Notes: generated by a model not told the origin, from the letters alone. Positions 30,797 through 41,131 are shown, numbered from the stretch's first letter. The stretch: DNA of 64,000 nt from Vibrio gazogenes (GCF_023920225.1 NZ_CP092587.1:2961709-3025708), one strand, 5' to 3'. Numbers and translations: made by a program.

Positions 30797-31567
30797 TTAG
30801 CGAAACAGATAACCATCAAATAGCGGATCATCCATATCGGATAATTTAAACAACGTCTGCTTCACATTTTCGATGTGCTGCCACATCGCTTGTCTGGCAC
30901 CGTCCGGATCACGCTTTTGCAATGCCAATAAGATTCGTTCATGATCTTCTAACCACTGACAACGGTAAGTATTACTCTTGATACGTGAATGCAGTTGTTG
31001 CCACATAGGACTATCGTTGCGTCGCTCCCACAAGTCATGAATGATGTCACTCAAGACACTATTTTGAGAGGCTTCAGCGATCGTCAGGTGGAAGAGTCGA
31101 TCATATTCGTAATCCTCGGTATTATTTTCCAGATTGATGCGCTCTTGATCCAAATAGTATCGAAGACGAGAGATTTCATTCTTCGTGACGTTCAATGCAG
31201 AAAAACTCGCAATCTGACTTTCTAATACCTGCCGTGCTTGTAACAATTCAAACGGGCCGACATCGCTACTGCGATTTAACTCAGGCCCCTGCTCTTCTTG
31301 TAATGTGTCCGGCAATTTAATGACATAAACCCCCGACCCTTTGCGAACCTCAACAAACCCTTGCAGTTCTAACATGATAATGGCTTCCCGAACGACGGAA
31401 CGACTCACATCAAGTTCCTCTGCGATCTCTCGTTCAGGCGGCAGTCGATCACCGAGACCAAACTCCCCGGATGTAATCCGTTTTTGCAATCCAAGGCCTA
31501 TTGTTTGATAAAGGCGCTGTGGATGAGTCATATCAACACGAACACTCAAGTTTGTTTGAATACCCAT
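30797..31567 (-). CDS. GntR/FadR-subfamily regulator, UxuR/ExuR-like
   Basis: A 256-residue regulator with an N-terminal winged helix (about 15-85: EREIAEELDVSRSVVREAI, LELQGFVEVRKGSGVYV) and a C-terminal all-helical FCD ligand-binding domain. Such proteins in hexuronate loci repress uptake and breakdown genes until a uronate intermediate binds. Four TTGGTnnACCA-type palindromes (31648, 31666, 32823, 32971) lie around the flanking transporter genes, including two just upstream of this gene, consistent with control of the locus and autoregulation. I infer a UxuR-like role; the inducer is unknown. Confidence 0.88.
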   Translation of the reverse strand: MGIQTNLSVRVDMTHPQRLYQTIGLGLQKRITSGEFGLGDRLPPEREIAEELDVSRSVVREAIIMLELQGFVEVRKGSGVYVIKLPDTLQEEQGPELNRSSDVGPFELLQARQVLESQIASFSALNVTKNEISRLRYYLDQERINLENNTEDYEYDRLFHLTIAEASQNSVLSDIIHDLWERRNDSPMWQQLHSRIKSNTYRCQWLEDHERILLALQKRDPDGARQAMWQHIENVKQTLFKLSDMDDPLFDGYLFR

Positions 31568-31645
31568 ATGATCTCACTTAGTTACGACCGTTAGTCTGGA
31601 GGCAGGGATTGTTGGATAATAGTGCTACGACATCCCCCCCCTAAA

Positions 31646-31678
31646 AATTGGTTGACCAAGATACATTGGTCAACCATT
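31646..31678. promoter_or_regulatory. Double operator upstream of gntR
   Basis: TTGGTTGACCAA (31648-31659) and TTGGTCAACCA (31666-31676) are adjacent palindromes matching the TTGGTnnACCAA site of UxuR/FadR-type regulators. They lie about 80 bases upstream of the gntR start and just beyond dctP. The remaining stretch includes a run of eight C (about 31633-31640). Confidence 0.7.
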
Positions 31679-31689
31679 GATGTCATTGC

Positions 31690-32676
31690 TTAATTTGATG
31701 CCAACGCATCAATTTCTTTCACGTATTTTGAAATTGCTTTATTATTTAAAGCTTTATCATGCATTGGTTTAACCGCATCGATAAATGGCTGTTTCTCAAC
31801 CTTCACGAAAGAAACCCCCATCGATTTGGCTTTTTCTTGCGCTTCTGCAATCATTTTGGTCCAAAGATCTTTGTGATACATCATGGACTCTTTCGCGGCT
31901 TTACGAACAGCAACTTGTTGATCCGGCGTGAGTTTATTCCAGGATTCTTCACTGATAACAAGCACATCGGGAATCATGGTATGTTCATCCATGCTGAAGA
32001 ATTTAGCGACTTCACCATGACGAGAGTTGGTTAAAGCCGTTTCATTATTCTCAGCACCATCGACCACACCTTGTTGCAGCGCTGTGTACAATTCACCATA
32101 AGCCAGTGGCGTCGGTGAACCACCCATGAGTTTAATCATGTTGACTGCGGTAGGACTCGGTTGCACACGAATTTTCATGCCTTTCAGATCAGCCGGAGAC
32201 TTGATCGGTTTCTTCGCATAGAAGCTACGGGCACCACCATCATAATAAGTTAAACCAATGAAGCCTTTTCCTTTAGACGCATTTAAAATATCGTCCCCGA
32301 CCTTACCGGTCATCACGCGGTAAAAGTGGTCGCGGTCATGGAAAATATAAGGAATGTTAAATGCACCGTAAGCGGGTTCAAACGACTCCAGCTCACTCGC
32401 ATTTGATTTTGCGATATCCAAAGCGCCATTTTGCAGCAATTCCATCGACTCACGCTGCGTCCCTAACTGGCCATTCGGGTAGATACGAATTTTCACCTCA
32501 CCGTGCGTATACTCTTTCACTTTTTCTGCCATATATTGCATCGACTTGTGAACAGGGTGATTTCTGTCTTGGTTATGGCTCAACTTTAAAATGGTAGTCG
32601 CTGATGCTGTAAAAGAAATTGAAGCTGCCGCCACACAAGCCATCAGGGTAGACAGCGTTTTTTTATTCAACCGCAT
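31690..32676 (-). CDS. dctP: TRAP transporter solute-binding protein DctP, probable hexuronate receptor
   Basis: A periplasmic DctP-family receptor. I place the start at 32676 (MRLNKKTLSTLMACVAAA), where GGAGA is well spaced; four more residues are possible from 32688. Signal peptide 1-28 (ending FTASATT) and 328 residues in all. Diagnostic features are LKLSHNQDRNHPVHKSMQYMA, the GAFNIPYIF stretch, and IRVQPSPTAVNMIKLMGGSPTPLAYGELYTALQQG, which includes the arginine that binds the substrate carboxylate. Uronate specificity is inferred from the neighbours. It is divergent from dctQM, an unusual split. Confidence 0.93.
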   Translation of the reverse strand: MRLNKKTLSTLMACVAAASISFTASATTILKLSHNQDRNHPVHKSMQYMAEKVKEYTHGEVKIRIYPNGQLGTQRESMELLQNGALDIAKSNASELESFEPAYGAFNIPYIFHDRDHFYRVMTGKVGDDILNASKGKGFIGLTYYDGGARSFYAKKPIKSPADLKGMKIRVQPSPTAVNMIKLMGGSPTPLAYGELYTALQQGVVDGAENNETALTNSRHGEVAKFFSMDEHTMIPDVLVISEESWNKLTPDQQVAVRKAAKESMMYHKDLWTKMIAEAQEKAKSMGVSFVKVEKQPFIDAVKPMHDKALNNKAISKYVKEIDALASN

Positions 32677-32822
32677 AATATTCTCCATTTAGAGTGATGT
32701 TGTTTTCATGCGTTATCTTTCAGATTATCGGATGAGCACTCCATGCCTAATTTGTCTCATCTCTAGTAGGTCACCGTTAACTTAGCTGCCAATGCAGACC
32801 AATTTCAACCAAAAACTTCCAA

Positions 32823-32834
32823 TTGGTTGACCAA
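32823..32834. promoter_or_regulatory. GntR-type operator in the dctP/dctQ divergent region
   Basis: TTGGTTGACCAA, identical to the site at 31648, sits in the 314-base gap between divergent dctP and dctQ (32677-32990). No gene is seen in that gap; it must carry both promoters. Confidence 0.7.
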
Positions 32835-32970
32835 CTTCATAAAAAATACGCCCAACTGTTCAGACCAAATGTTAATGAGAGTTCGATCACAGGCTGTTTC
32901 TGTGTGACATGCTCTAATGCCAAGCGATTTTAAGGAAATAGTTTACCCCTATATGCTTATATAACAAAAA

Positions 32971-32982
32971 TTGGTTTACCAG
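32971..32982. promoter_or_regulatory. GntR-type operator overlapping the dctQ ribosome site
   Basis: TTGGTTTACCAG is a one-sided match to the same palindrome and lies directly against the AGGAG ribosome site of dctQ (start 32991). Bound repressor would block transcription elongation into the gene. Confidence 0.55.
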
Positions 32983-32990
32983 GAGTCATT

Positions 32991-33518
32991 ATGGACAAGT
33001 TAATAGGCGTCATTAATCGAGGACTATCGATATTCTGTATCGGGTTATCCAGCGTCCTCGTTATTTGCGTCGTCTGGCAAGTTTTCTCTCGGTATGTGTT
33101 GAACACACCCAGTACAACAACAGACGAACTCGCTCGCTTTCTTTTTATATGGGTCGGTCTGATGGGCGCGGCATATACATTGGGGCAAAAACGCCATTTA
33201 GCCATTGAATTACTTGAACAAATGTTAGAGAACAAACCAGCTAAACTCAGTATTCTTCGTCTTATTATTAATATAATCAGTTTCCTGTTTGCCAGCGTGA
33301 TCATGGTTTATGGCGGTGGCAAACTCATGCTGCACGTCCTCGCAACCGGTCAGATATCTCCGGCTCTTAGCATCCAGATGGGATATGTTTACGCAGCGAT
33401 TCCCCTCAGTGGCATGTTTATGTTGATTTATCTATCCACTGACTTTTTGACCAACCTGAGAACCCTAATGTGCAGTAAATCACATAAAGTGGATTCTGTG
33501 GCTAACCAATTAAAATAG
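32991..33518 (+). CDS. dctQ: TRAP transporter small permease DctQ
   Basis: A 175-residue four-helix subunit of a TRAP transporter: helix 1 about 15-38, then VFSRYVLNTPSTTTDELARFLFIWVGLMGAAY, the conserved W/E-containing second helix region, and two further helices. It pairs with DctM (10 bases downstream) and the DctP receptor on the other strand. A strong ribosome site (AGGAG) adjoins an operator. Confidence 0.93.
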   Translation: MDKLIGVINRGLSIFCIGLSSVLVICVVWQVFSRYVLNTPSTTTDELARFLFIWVGLMGAAYTLGQKRHLAIELLEQMLENKPAKLSILRLIINIISFLFASVIMVYGGGKLMLHVLATGQISPALSIQMGYVYAAIPLSGMFMLIYLSTDFLTNLRTLMCSKSHKVDSVANQLK

Positions 33519-33528
33519 GAACCAACTC

Positions 33529-34830
33529 ATGGATTGGCAAATTATTATTGTTCTGTTTGGCACCTTCTTTATTTTCTTAGGATTAGGCGTACCAATCTCA
33601 TTTGGTATCGCAATCTCATCACTGTTGACGGTGATGCTGTCACTCCCTTTTAATGCCGCCATTGCGGTTATTTCACAGAAGCTGGCATCGGGTCTTGATA
33701 GCTTCTCTTTGCTCGCCATTCCCTTCTTTATCCTTGCGGGGAATATCATGAATCAGGGGGGGATCGCCCTGCGACTGATTAATTTTGCCAAAGTGTTGGG
33801 TGGCCAGTTACCGGGCTCATTAGCGCACGTTAATGTCCTCGCAAATATGATGTTCGGTTCGATTTCAGGCTCGGCCGTTGCATCCGCTGCGGCGGTGGGT
33901 GGCACGATGTCTCCCCTGCAAAAGAAAGAAGGTTATGATCCGGCATACTCTGCGGCAGTCAACATTACCTCTTGCCCGACCGGATTACTGATTCCGCCCA
34001 GTAACACGTTTATCGTCTACTCATTAATTTCTGGCGGGACGTCGATTGGTGCACTGTTCCTCGCAGGTTATATCCCCGGCCTGCTCATGGGATTGAGCTT
34101 GATGGTCGTCGCGGCGATTATCGCCAAAAAACGTCACTACGCCGTATCCGAAAAACCCACCAGTCAAATGGTACTGCAAAGAACATTAGATGCATTACCG
34201 AGTCTTGGTCTCATTATCATCATCATGGGAGGCATTATCGGGGGGATTTTTACCGCAACCGAAGCCTCTGCAATTGCTGTGGTTTATACATTGATGCTGG
34301 CCGTGGTGTTCTATCGTGAAGTCTCCATCAGACAACTCCCCGGAATTATTTTAGAGTCAGTCATGACAACATCGATTGTACTGTTGCTGATCGGTGCATC
34401 GATGGGGATGTCTTGGGCGATGGCCAATGCTGATATTCCTTACATGATCAGTGATGCGCTGATGAATGTATCAGAGAATCCGCTGGTCGTGCTTCTCATC
34501 ATTAACCTGATTCTGTTAATCGTGGGAATCTTCATGGATATGACGCCGGCCCTGCTGATTTTCACACCGATCTTTTTGCCGATTGCGATGGATCTGGGCA
34601 TGGATCCGGTTCACTTCGGGATCATGATGACATTTAACCTCTGTATCGGTATCTGTACACCGCCGGTCGGCAGCGCACTATTCATCGGTTGCTCCGTGGG
34701 TAAAGTGAAAATTGATAAAGTCATCAAACCGTTACTGCCGTTCTATGCAGTCTTAGTTCTCGCGCTGATGCTAGTCACCTATATTCCGGAAATCAGCTTA
34801 GCACTGCCTCAAGCCTTCCTCGGCTATTAA
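33529..34830 (+). CDS. dctM: TRAP transporter large permease DctM
   Basis: A 433-residue, about 12-helix transport subunit of the DctM family. Typical segments are IPFFILAGNIMNQGGIALRLI, NMMFGSISGSAVASAAAVGG, SCPTGLLIPPSNTFIVYS and MTPALLIFTPIFLPI. With DctP and DctQ it imports an acid, inferred to be glucuronate or a related hexuronate, using the sodium gradient. It is followed by a hairpin and the GH31 gene. Confidence 0.94.
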   Translation: MDWQIIIVLFGTFFIFLGLGVPISFGIAISSLLTVMLSLPFNAAIAVISQKLASGLDSFSLLAIPFFILAGNIMNQGGIALRLINFAKVLGGQLPGSLAHVNVLANMMFGSISGSAVASAAAVGGTMSPLQKKEGYDPAYSAAVNITSCPTGLLIPPSNTFIVYSLISGGTSIGALFLAGYIPGLLMGLSLMVVAAIIAKKRHYAVSEKPTSQMVLQRTLDALPSLGLIIIIMGGIIGGIFTATEASAIAVVYTLMLAVVFYREVSIRQLPGIILESVMTTSIVLLLIGASMGMSWAMANADIPYMISDALMNVSENPLVVLLIINLILLIVGIFMDMTPALLIFTPIFLPIAMDLGMDPVHFGIMMTFNLCIGICTPPVGSALFIGCSVGKVKIDKVIKPLLPFYAVLVLALMLVTYIPEISLALPQAFLGY

Positions 34831-34847
34831 TCTCGCTTGTATGCTTA

Positions 34848-34869
34848 GGGGTGTCGAAAGGTACACCCC
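34848..34869 (+). other. Intercistronic hairpin between dctM and the GH31 gene
   Basis: GGGGTGT (34848-34854), an 8-base loop, then ACACCCC (34863-34869). There is no T run, so it is more likely an mRNA processing or stability element than a full terminator. Confidence 0.5.
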
Positions 34870-34886
34870 AATGTAAGGATTAAATC

Positions 34887-37262
34887 ATGAAAACATTGAA
34901 ACATTGGGAATGGGATTCAGCTCGGGGTAACGAAGTGATTCTTCGCTGTGATGCGAAACATACACTGCATGTTTTTGTCCTCGAACAAGACATCTTCCGG
35001 GTGTTAGTCAAGAAAAACGAAAGCTTGCGCCTCGACAGAACCTGGACGGTATCACCGTCAGCCGATGATATCGACTGGCATGGCCGGGCCAGAACCTCAA
35101 CACAAGGCTATTCACTGCCCGATTATCAGTTAAAGCATGATGATGATGTGGTTGAAATTGCCACTGACCGTCTTAAGCTGACGATCACACAACCTTTGCA
35201 ACTGCACTGGCAGCATCGTTCCCAAGGTGAATGGCATCCCCTCGCCCATGATCGTAAAACCGGTGCGATTCAACTCGCCACACGTTCGGAGGGGGTCGCC
35301 CACTTCATGCATCGGGGCGATGACGAGCATTACTTTGGACTTGGAGAAAAGACCGGGAACCTCAATCGTGAAGGCCGTCGCTTCGAAATGCGCAATCTCG
35401 ACGCCATGGGATACGATGCCAGCTCAACCGACCCGCTCTATAAACACATCCCGTTCTACATTACCCGAACACCACACAATGTCAGTTATGGCTTGTTCTA
35501 CGATAACCTTGCCAGTTGCTGGTTCGACTTGGGGAATGAGCTCGATAACTATCACGTCAAATATCGCAGCTATCGCGCTGAAGATGGCGATCTGGATTTC
35601 TATTTTATCCTTGGCCCTCAAGTCATTGATGTAACCCGCGCGTTCGTCAAATTAACCGGTGGCACAATCTTCGGCCCGAAATGGAGTTTAGGTTATAGCG
35701 GTTCGACAATGCGTTATACCGATGAACCCAATGCGCAAGAACTGCTGGAGAGTTTCGTTGATCAGTGCGACAGCCATCAAATCCCATGTGACTCTTTCCA
35801 ACTCTCATCTGGGTACACTTCGATTGGCGATAAACGTTATGTGTTTAACTGGAATGACGACAAAGTGCCCAACCCGACGGCCATGTCAGATCATTTCCAC
35901 CAGCATGGTTTGAAGCTCGCAGCCAATATCAAACCCTGTTTACTGCATGATCACCCGATGTATCAGTCCGTCAAACAACAGGGGCTGTTTATTCAGGATT
36001 CAGAAAGTGATAACCCGGAAATCTCAGTCTTCTGGGATGCCAATGGCTCTCACCTCGATTTTACCAATCCGAAAACTGTGGACTGGTGGAAAAGTAATGT
36101 CACAACGCAGTTGCTTGAAAAAGGCATCGACGCAACCTGGAACGACAATAATGAATACGAAATATGGGATCGCGAGGCGCGCTGTTACGGATTCGGCGAC
36201 GCGATTCCTGTCGGTTTAATCAGACCATTACAGCCACTCCTGATGATGAAAGCGTCTTACCACGCGCAACGAGAATCCGCACCGCAATTACGGCCTTACC
36301 TGATCTCCCGTTCAGGCTGTCCCGGCATGAACCGATATGTGCAGACTTGGAGTGGTGACAACCGAACCAATTGGACCAGCCTGAAATACAACATCAAAAT
36401 GGGCTTGGGGATGAGTTTATCGGGCTTGTACAACCTCGGACATGATGTCGGGGGGTTCTCCGGAGATAAACCCGATCCGGAACTCTTTGTTCGCTGGGTT
36501 CAAAACGGCGTCATGCACCCACGTTTTACCATTCACTCATGGAATGATGATGGGACGGTCAATGAGCCGTGGATGTATCCCGAAGTCACACCGATTATCC
36601 GCAAAGCGATCGCGCTGCGTTACCAATTGATGCCCTATCTCTATGATGCGCTTTGGCTGGCTCACCACGCTCATGAACCGATGCTCCGTCCGACGTTCCT
36701 CGATCATGAACATGATGCCAACACTTGGTCAGAGAATGATGACTTCATGCTGGGTCAGTCACTGCTGGTTGCCTCTGTCGTTGAACCGAATCAACGTCAG
36801 CGTGATGTTTATCTCCCGGAAAATACCGTGGGATGGTATGACTTCTATACGCACCAATGGTTTAGTGCCGGTCAAACCATCACGCGCCCGGCCGCATTAG
36901 AAACACTGCCGCTCCTTGTCAAAGCTGGCTGTGCATTGCCACTCAATCCGGAAGCGGGTGTCCCCAACACGCAGCATGACAACCAACGCGTCATTTTGAT
37001 TTTCCCGGCTCAAGGCTGCCATCATTTTTCTCAAACTATTTTTGACGATGACGGTGAAAGTTATGCCTATCAGGACGGTCACTATTTAGAACTGACCGTG
37101 ACAGTTACGAGCGATGCCAAAACAGTTCAGGTCTCTGTCTCGAAGTCTGGTGACTTTGCTCCTGATTACGATAGTGTCGAGATTCGCCTCCCGATAACAG
37201 AAAACCGGCAACTTATCGTCAACGGTCAACCGACCGAGAACCATCATCGCATTTCAATCTGA
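34887..37262 (+). CDS. Glycoside hydrolase family 31 protein (alpha-glycosidase)
   Basis: A 791-residue GH31 enzyme: N-terminal beta-sandwich, (beta/alpha)8 barrel from about 245, and a C-terminal beta domain. The catalytic nucleophile is Asp420 in ATWNDNNEYE, and Asp491 in TWSGDNRTNW is the acid/base. The N-terminal HYFGLGEKTGNLNREGRR is a family hallmark. No signal peptide is seen, so it acts on imported substrate. Its place between dctM and uxuB suggests it frees a uronate or glucose from an imported alpha-linked saccharide; exact specificity (alpha-glucosidase, alpha-xylosidase or other) cannot be told. Confidence 0.9.
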   Translation: MKTLKHWEWDSARGNEVILRCDAKHTLHVFVLEQDIFRVLVKKNESLRLDRTWTVSPSADDIDWHGRARTSTQGYSLPDYQLKHDDDVVEIATDRLKLTITQPLQLHWQHRSQGEWHPLAHDRKTGAIQLATRSEGVAHFMHRGDDEHYFGLGEKTGNLNREGRRFEMRNLDAMGYDASSTDPLYKHIPFYITRTPHNVSYGLFYDNLASCWFDLGNELDNYHVKYRSYRAEDGDLDFYFILGPQVIDVTRAFVKLTGGTIFGPKWSLGYSGSTMRYTDEPNAQELLESFVDQCDSHQIPCDSFQLSSGYTSIGDKRYVFNWNDDKVPNPTAMSDHFHQHGLKLAANIKPCLLHDHPMYQSVKQQGLFIQDSESDNPEISVFWDANGSHLDFTNPKTVDWWKSNVTTQLLEKGIDATWNDNNEYEIWDREARCYGFGDAIPVGLIRPLQPLLMMKASYHAQRESAPQLRPYLISRSGCPGMNRYVQTWSGDNRTNWTSLKYNIKMGLGMSLSGLYNLGHDVGGFSGDKPDPELFVRWVQNGVMHPRFTIHSWNDDGTVNEPWMYPEVTPIIRKAIALRYQLMPYLYDALWLAHHAHEPMLRPTFLDHEHDANTWSENDDFMLGQSLLVASVVEPNQRQRDVYLPENTVGWYDFYTHQWFSAGQTITRPAALETLPLLVKAGCALPLNPEAGVPNTQHDNQRVILIFPAQGCHHFSQTIFDDDGESYAYQDGHYLELTVTVTSDAKTVQVSVSKSGDFAPDYDSVEIRLPITENRQLIVNGQPTENHHRISI

Positions 37263-37274
37263 GAAGAGAGCAAC

Positions 37275-38750
37275 ATGAATACAATTGCAAATACACAACT
37301 GAATTCTGGCGTATCTTTACCAGAATATGATCGAAGCCGTCTGGTCACCAGAATGGTTCACTTAGGATTCGGTGCCTTCCACCGCGCACACCAGGCACTG
37401 TTTACCCATGAATTGTTACAAAAAACCGCCAGTGACTGGGGGATTTGCGAAGTCAGTCTATTTACCAGCGAAGACTTGATCACCGCGCTGCGTCATCAGG
37501 ATCACTGCTACACCGTGGTCGAAAAAGGCGCGCAGGAAACAGCCGTCAAAGTTATCGGTTCGGTGACAGAGTCATGCCACCCGAAACTGGACAGCATTCA
37601 AGCCGTACTGGAGAAAATGGCAGAACCTCAAGTGGCAATCGTCTCGATGACGATCACCGAAAAAGGCTACTGCGTCGATCCGGCAACCGGTCAGCTTGAT
37701 CTGAATCATTCCCTCATTCAGCAAGATCTACAAACACCCGAAGCCCCGAAATCCGCACTGGGCTATATCGTTGAAGCATTGAAACGACGCCGTGACCGCG
37801 GCTTACAACCCTTTACGGTCATGTCATGCGATAACATTCAGGAAAATGGACATGTGGCCAGAGCGGCGATACTTGAATTTGCCCAACAACTTGATCCACA
37901 ACTGCGCCTCTGGATTGAAGAGCATGTCACTTTCCCTTGTACCATGGTTGATCGCATTGTACCGGCGGCAACGCCTGATACGCTCGACGAAATTGCAACC
38001 TTACTGGGTTGCCACGATCCATGTGCCATTGCCTGTGAACCGTTCAGCCAATGGGTCATCGAAGATAATTTCGTCGCCGGACGTCCCGAATGGGATGTGG
38101 CTGGCGCAGAGTTTGTCGACAATGTCGTCCCCTACGAAGAGATGAAGCTGAGAATGCTCAATGGTAGTCATTCGTTTCTCGCTTATCTTGGCTACCTCGG
38201 TGGCTACGAGCATATCTCTGACACCATGACGGATGCGGGTTATCGACAAGCAGCGTTCGACATGATGATGAAGGCGCAGGCACCCTCACTCAATATGCCG
38301 GAAGGGACGGATCTACAAGCCTATGCCACACAATTGATCGAGCGTTTCACCAACCCGAGTTTGAAACATCGCACCTGGCAAATCGCGATGGACGGCAGTC
38401 AGAAAATCCCCCAACGGATGGGACGTAGCCTAGCCTACCACCTGACGCATGGCAGTGATTTTTCGTGGATTGCGACTGGCATTGCCGGCTGGATGCGTTA
38501 TGTCTCGGGTGTCGATGAAGCGGGAAACGAGATTGATGTACGCGATCCGATGGCAAAACAGTTGCGTGACATCTGTGATCAACACGGCCTCAACGTCTCA
38601 GTCGTGCCGGCGTTACTCGGCGTAGAAGCGATTTTCTCTCGTGAACTGGGCCAAAACCCACAAGTGATTGAGGCTGTCAGCCGTGCCTATCAATCGTTAT
38701 TGGATAACGGCGCCCGCGCAACGGTCGCCGCGCTGTCAGGAGAAAAATAA
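37275..38750 (+). CDS. uxuB: Fructuronate reductase UxuB (mannitol dehydrogenase family)
   Basis: Reduces D-fructuronate to D-mannonate with NADH. 491 residues with the Rossmann motif [21 protein letters not shown] near the N-terminus, the conserved [10 protein letters not shown] helix, and the catalytic-site stretch [23 protein letters not shown] with the family lysine in MKLRMLNG. It starts 12 bases after the GH31 gene and its stop overlaps the uxaC start by one base (TAATG). Position between importer and UxaC favours UxuB over mannitol dehydrogenase. Confidence 0.94.
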   Translation: MNTIANTQLNSGVSLPEYDRSRLVTRMVHLGFGAFHRAHQALFTHELLQKTASDWGICEVSLFTSEDLITALRHQDHCYTVVEKGAQETAVKVIGSVTESCHPKLDSIQAVLEKMAEPQVAIVSMTITEKGYCVDPATGQLDLNHSLIQQDLQTPEAPKSALGYIVEALKRRRDRGLQPFTVMSCDNIQENGHVARAAILEFAQQLDPQLRLWIEEHVTFPCTMVDRIVPAATPDTLDEIATLLGCHDPCAIACEPFSQWVIEDNFVAGRPEWDVAGAEFVDNVVPYEEMKLRMLNGSHSFLAYLGYLGGYEHISDTMTDAGYRQAAFDMMMKAQAPSLNMPEGTDLQAYATQLIERFTNPSLKHRTWQIAMDGSQKIPQRMGRSLAYHLTHGSDFSWIATGIAGWMRYVSGVDEAGNEIDVRDPMAKQLRDICDQHGLNVSVVPALLGVEAIFSRELGQNPQVIEAVSRAYQSLLDNGARATVAALSGEK

Positions 38751-40162
38751 TGAAAAACTTTATGGATGAAGACTTTCTACTGGAAACAGAGACAGCACGT
38801 CGTCTGTACCACGAATATGCCTGTCATCAACCCATCTATGATTATCACTGTCACCTGAGTCCGGCAGATGTCGCCAATGATCGTCACTTTGAAAACCTGA
38901 CTCAAATCTGGCTGGCGGGGGATCACTACAAATGGCGAGCCATGCGCTCAGCGGGTGTATCTGAGCAGCAGATCACCGGGGATGCAAGCGACTACGACAA
39001 GTATCTCGCTTGGGCACAGACGGTTCCACAGACGCTAGGGAATCCTTTATATCACTGGACCCACCTCGAACTGCGTCGCCCGTTCGGTATCACCAATACC
39101 TTGTTGGGGCCACAAACGGCTGATGCTATCTGGGAGCAATGCAAAACGTTATTAGCCACCCCCGACTACTCGGCCCGTGGGATCATGCAACAGATGAACG
39201 TCGTCATGGCCGGAACCACGGATGATCCGATTGATTCTCTCGAACACCACCAAGCTATCGCTCAAGATGACAGTTTCGACATTGCCGTCCTCCCAAGCTG
39301 GCGCCCGGACAAAGTTTTCAAGATTGAACTTGATGGCTTTTCTGACTATGTACAACAGCTGGGCGAAGTCGCTGATATCAATATTGAACGCTTCAGTGAT
39401 TTATTAAGTGCACTCGATAAGCGTCTGGCTCATTTCGATGCCCACGGTTGTCGCGCAGCAGACCACGGGATCGAGATTGTCCGCTATGCACCGATTCCGG
39501 ATGACAAAACCCTCGATGCCCTGCTAACGCGTCGTTTCAATGGCGAGACGCTTTCTGAGCTGGAATGTGCCCAATTTTCAACTGCGGTACAGGTTTGGCT
39601 TGGTCAACGCTATGCCAAACTGGGCTGGGTGATGCAGCTCCATATTGGTGCCCAGCGTAACAACAATAGCCGCATGTTTACCCAACTTGGCCCGGACACC
39701 GGTTTTGATTCGATCGGGGATCGACCATTTGCTTTTGAACTGGCTCACCTCTTAGATGAGATGGATAAAACCAATGCATTGCCTCGCACCATTTTGTATT
39801 GCCTCAACCCCAGAGATAACGAAATGATGGCAACCATGATCGGTAACTTCCAGGGTGGCGGTATTGCCGGCAAAGTTCAGTTTGGATCCGGATGGTGGTT
39901 TAACGATCAGAAAGACGGCATGCAGCGCCAAATCGAGCAACTCTCACAACTTGGTCTGCTCAGCCAGTTCGTCGGAATGCTGACCGACTCACGTAGCTTT
40001 CTCTCTTACACCCGTCACGAGTATTTCCGCCGGATTCTGTGCAATCTGCTAGGGCGCTGGGTTGAAAGCGGCGAAGTGCCAAATGACTTCTCACTGCTCG
40101 GTCCAATGGTTGAAAATATCTGTTTTGGCAATGCGCAACGCTATTTTGAGGAGAGGAATTAA
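38750..40162 (+). CDS. uxaC: Uronate isomerase UxaC
   Basis: Isomerises D-glucuronate to D-fructuronate (and galacturonate to tagaturonate). 470 residues, equal to E. coli UxaC. It belongs to the amidohydrolase superfamily: metal ligands in [15 protein letters not shown] (His-x-His), the loop [16 protein letters not shown] and [22 protein letters not shown] overlap with uxuB shows coupling. Confidence 0.96.
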   Translation: MKNFMDEDFLLETETARRLYHEYACHQPIYDYHCHLSPADVANDRHFENLTQIWLAGDHYKWRAMRSAGVSEQQITGDASDYDKYLAWAQTVPQTLGNPLYHWTHLELRRPFGITNTLLGPQTADAIWEQCKTLLATPDYSARGIMQQMNVVMAGTTDDPIDSLEHHQAIAQDDSFDIAVLPSWRPDKVFKIELDGFSDYVQQLGEVADINIERFSDLLSALDKRLAHFDAHGCRAADHGIEIVRYAPIPDDKTLDALLTRRFNGETLSELECAQFSTAVQVWLGQRYAKLGWVMQLHIGAQRNNNSRMFTQLGPDTGFDSIGDRPFAFELAHLLDEMDKTNALPRTILYCLNPRDNEMMATMIGNFQGGGIAGKVQFGSGWWFNDQKDGMQRQIEQLSQLGLLSQFVGMLTDSRSFLSYTRHEYFRRILCNLLGRWVESGEVPNDFSLLGPMVENICFGNAQRYFEERN

Positions 40163-40165
40163 CTG

Positions 40166-41122
40166 ATGAAACATATCGCCATTATCGGTGAATGTATGAT
40201 TGAGCTGAATGGCAAACCATTCGGCCCGATGCAACAAACTTTTGGCGGTGATACCCTCAACGCAGCCGTTTATCTTTGTCGCGGTTGCGCAGCCAATGCC
40301 GAGCCGGAGAGTATAAAAGTCTCCTACGTCACGGCTTTGGGGCGCGACCCGCTTAGCCAAGGTATGCTCTCGCGTTGGCACCAGGAAGGACTCGATACCG
40401 AATTGGTATTGCGTGATGAACAGCGCTCTCCGGGGTTGTATTTAATCCAGCTCGATGAGCAGGGGGAACGAACGTTCTTGTACTGGCGTAACCAATCGGC
40501 AGCGCGCTATTTGATGCAACATCCGGAGATTCACCAGATCAAAGCAGCGTTGACCGATGTCGATATGGTATTCCTCAGTGGTATTACCCTCGCCATTTTG
40601 CCCGAGCAAGATCGGATGGAACTGCTCAACCTGTTGGCAAAATTGCGTCAACAAGGCGTGGAAATCGCATTTGACAGCAATTTCCGTCCGGCACTTTGGC
40701 CCGATGATCATCATGTCACCGTGAAAACGATCTACGAGGCCATGTATCGGCTCACCGATCTAGCCTTGGTGACATTTGATGACGAACAACAATTGTGGGG
40801 CGATCTCACACCGACACACACGCTGAATCGCTTGAAAAAACTCGGGGTACAGCGTTGCGTCGTTAAAATAGGGGCGGATGGATGCCTCGTTCAGGGGGAT
40901 GATACATCGGTTCACACCGTGGCCACGACGCCTGTTGCACAGGTTGTCGATACGACCTCGGCCGGTGACTCATTCAATGGCGGTTTTTTGTCTGCCTATT
41001 TAGCCGGATACGGACTGATAGCCTCGTGCCAACGCGGTAATCAACTCGCGGGGACTGTCATTCAACATCGCGGTGCGATTATCGATCCTATCTATACTCA
41101 GGCTGCGCTACTCTCTCAATAA
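40166..41122 (+). CDS. kdgK: 2-Keto-3-deoxygluconate kinase KdgK
   Basis: Phosphorylates KDG to KDPG with ATP. A 318-residue ribokinase/PfkB-family protein: N-terminal GECMIELNG...FGGDTLNAAVYLCR, substrate loop GLYLIQLDEQGERTFLYWR, and the C-terminal signature DTTSAGDSFNGGFLSAYL with the catalytic Asp in SAGDSF. An AGGAG ribosome site sits near the uxaC stop, 3 bases upstream. Tight spacing on both sides indicates one operon. Confidence 0.95.
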   Translation: MKHIAIIGECMIELNGKPFGPMQQTFGGDTLNAAVYLCRGCAANAEPESIKVSYVTALGRDPLSQGMLSRWHQEGLDTELVLRDEQRSPGLYLIQLDEQGERTFLYWRNQSAARYLMQHPEIHQIKAALTDVDMVFLSGITLAILPEQDRMELLNLLAKLRQQGVEIAFDSNFRPALWPDDHHVTVKTIYEAMYRLTDLALVTFDDEQQLWGDLTPTHTLNRLKKLGVQRCVVKIGADGCLVQGDDTSVHTVATTPVAQVVDTTSAGDSFNGGFLSAYLAGYGLIASCQRGNQLAGTVIQHRGAIIDPIYTQAALLSQ

Positions 41123-41131
41123 GGAACAACC

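Noticed and set aside
35130..35330. Several frames of 60-135 residues inside the GH31, uxuB and uxaC genes
   Set aside because: They are in other frames of long, well-supported genes and have no independent support.
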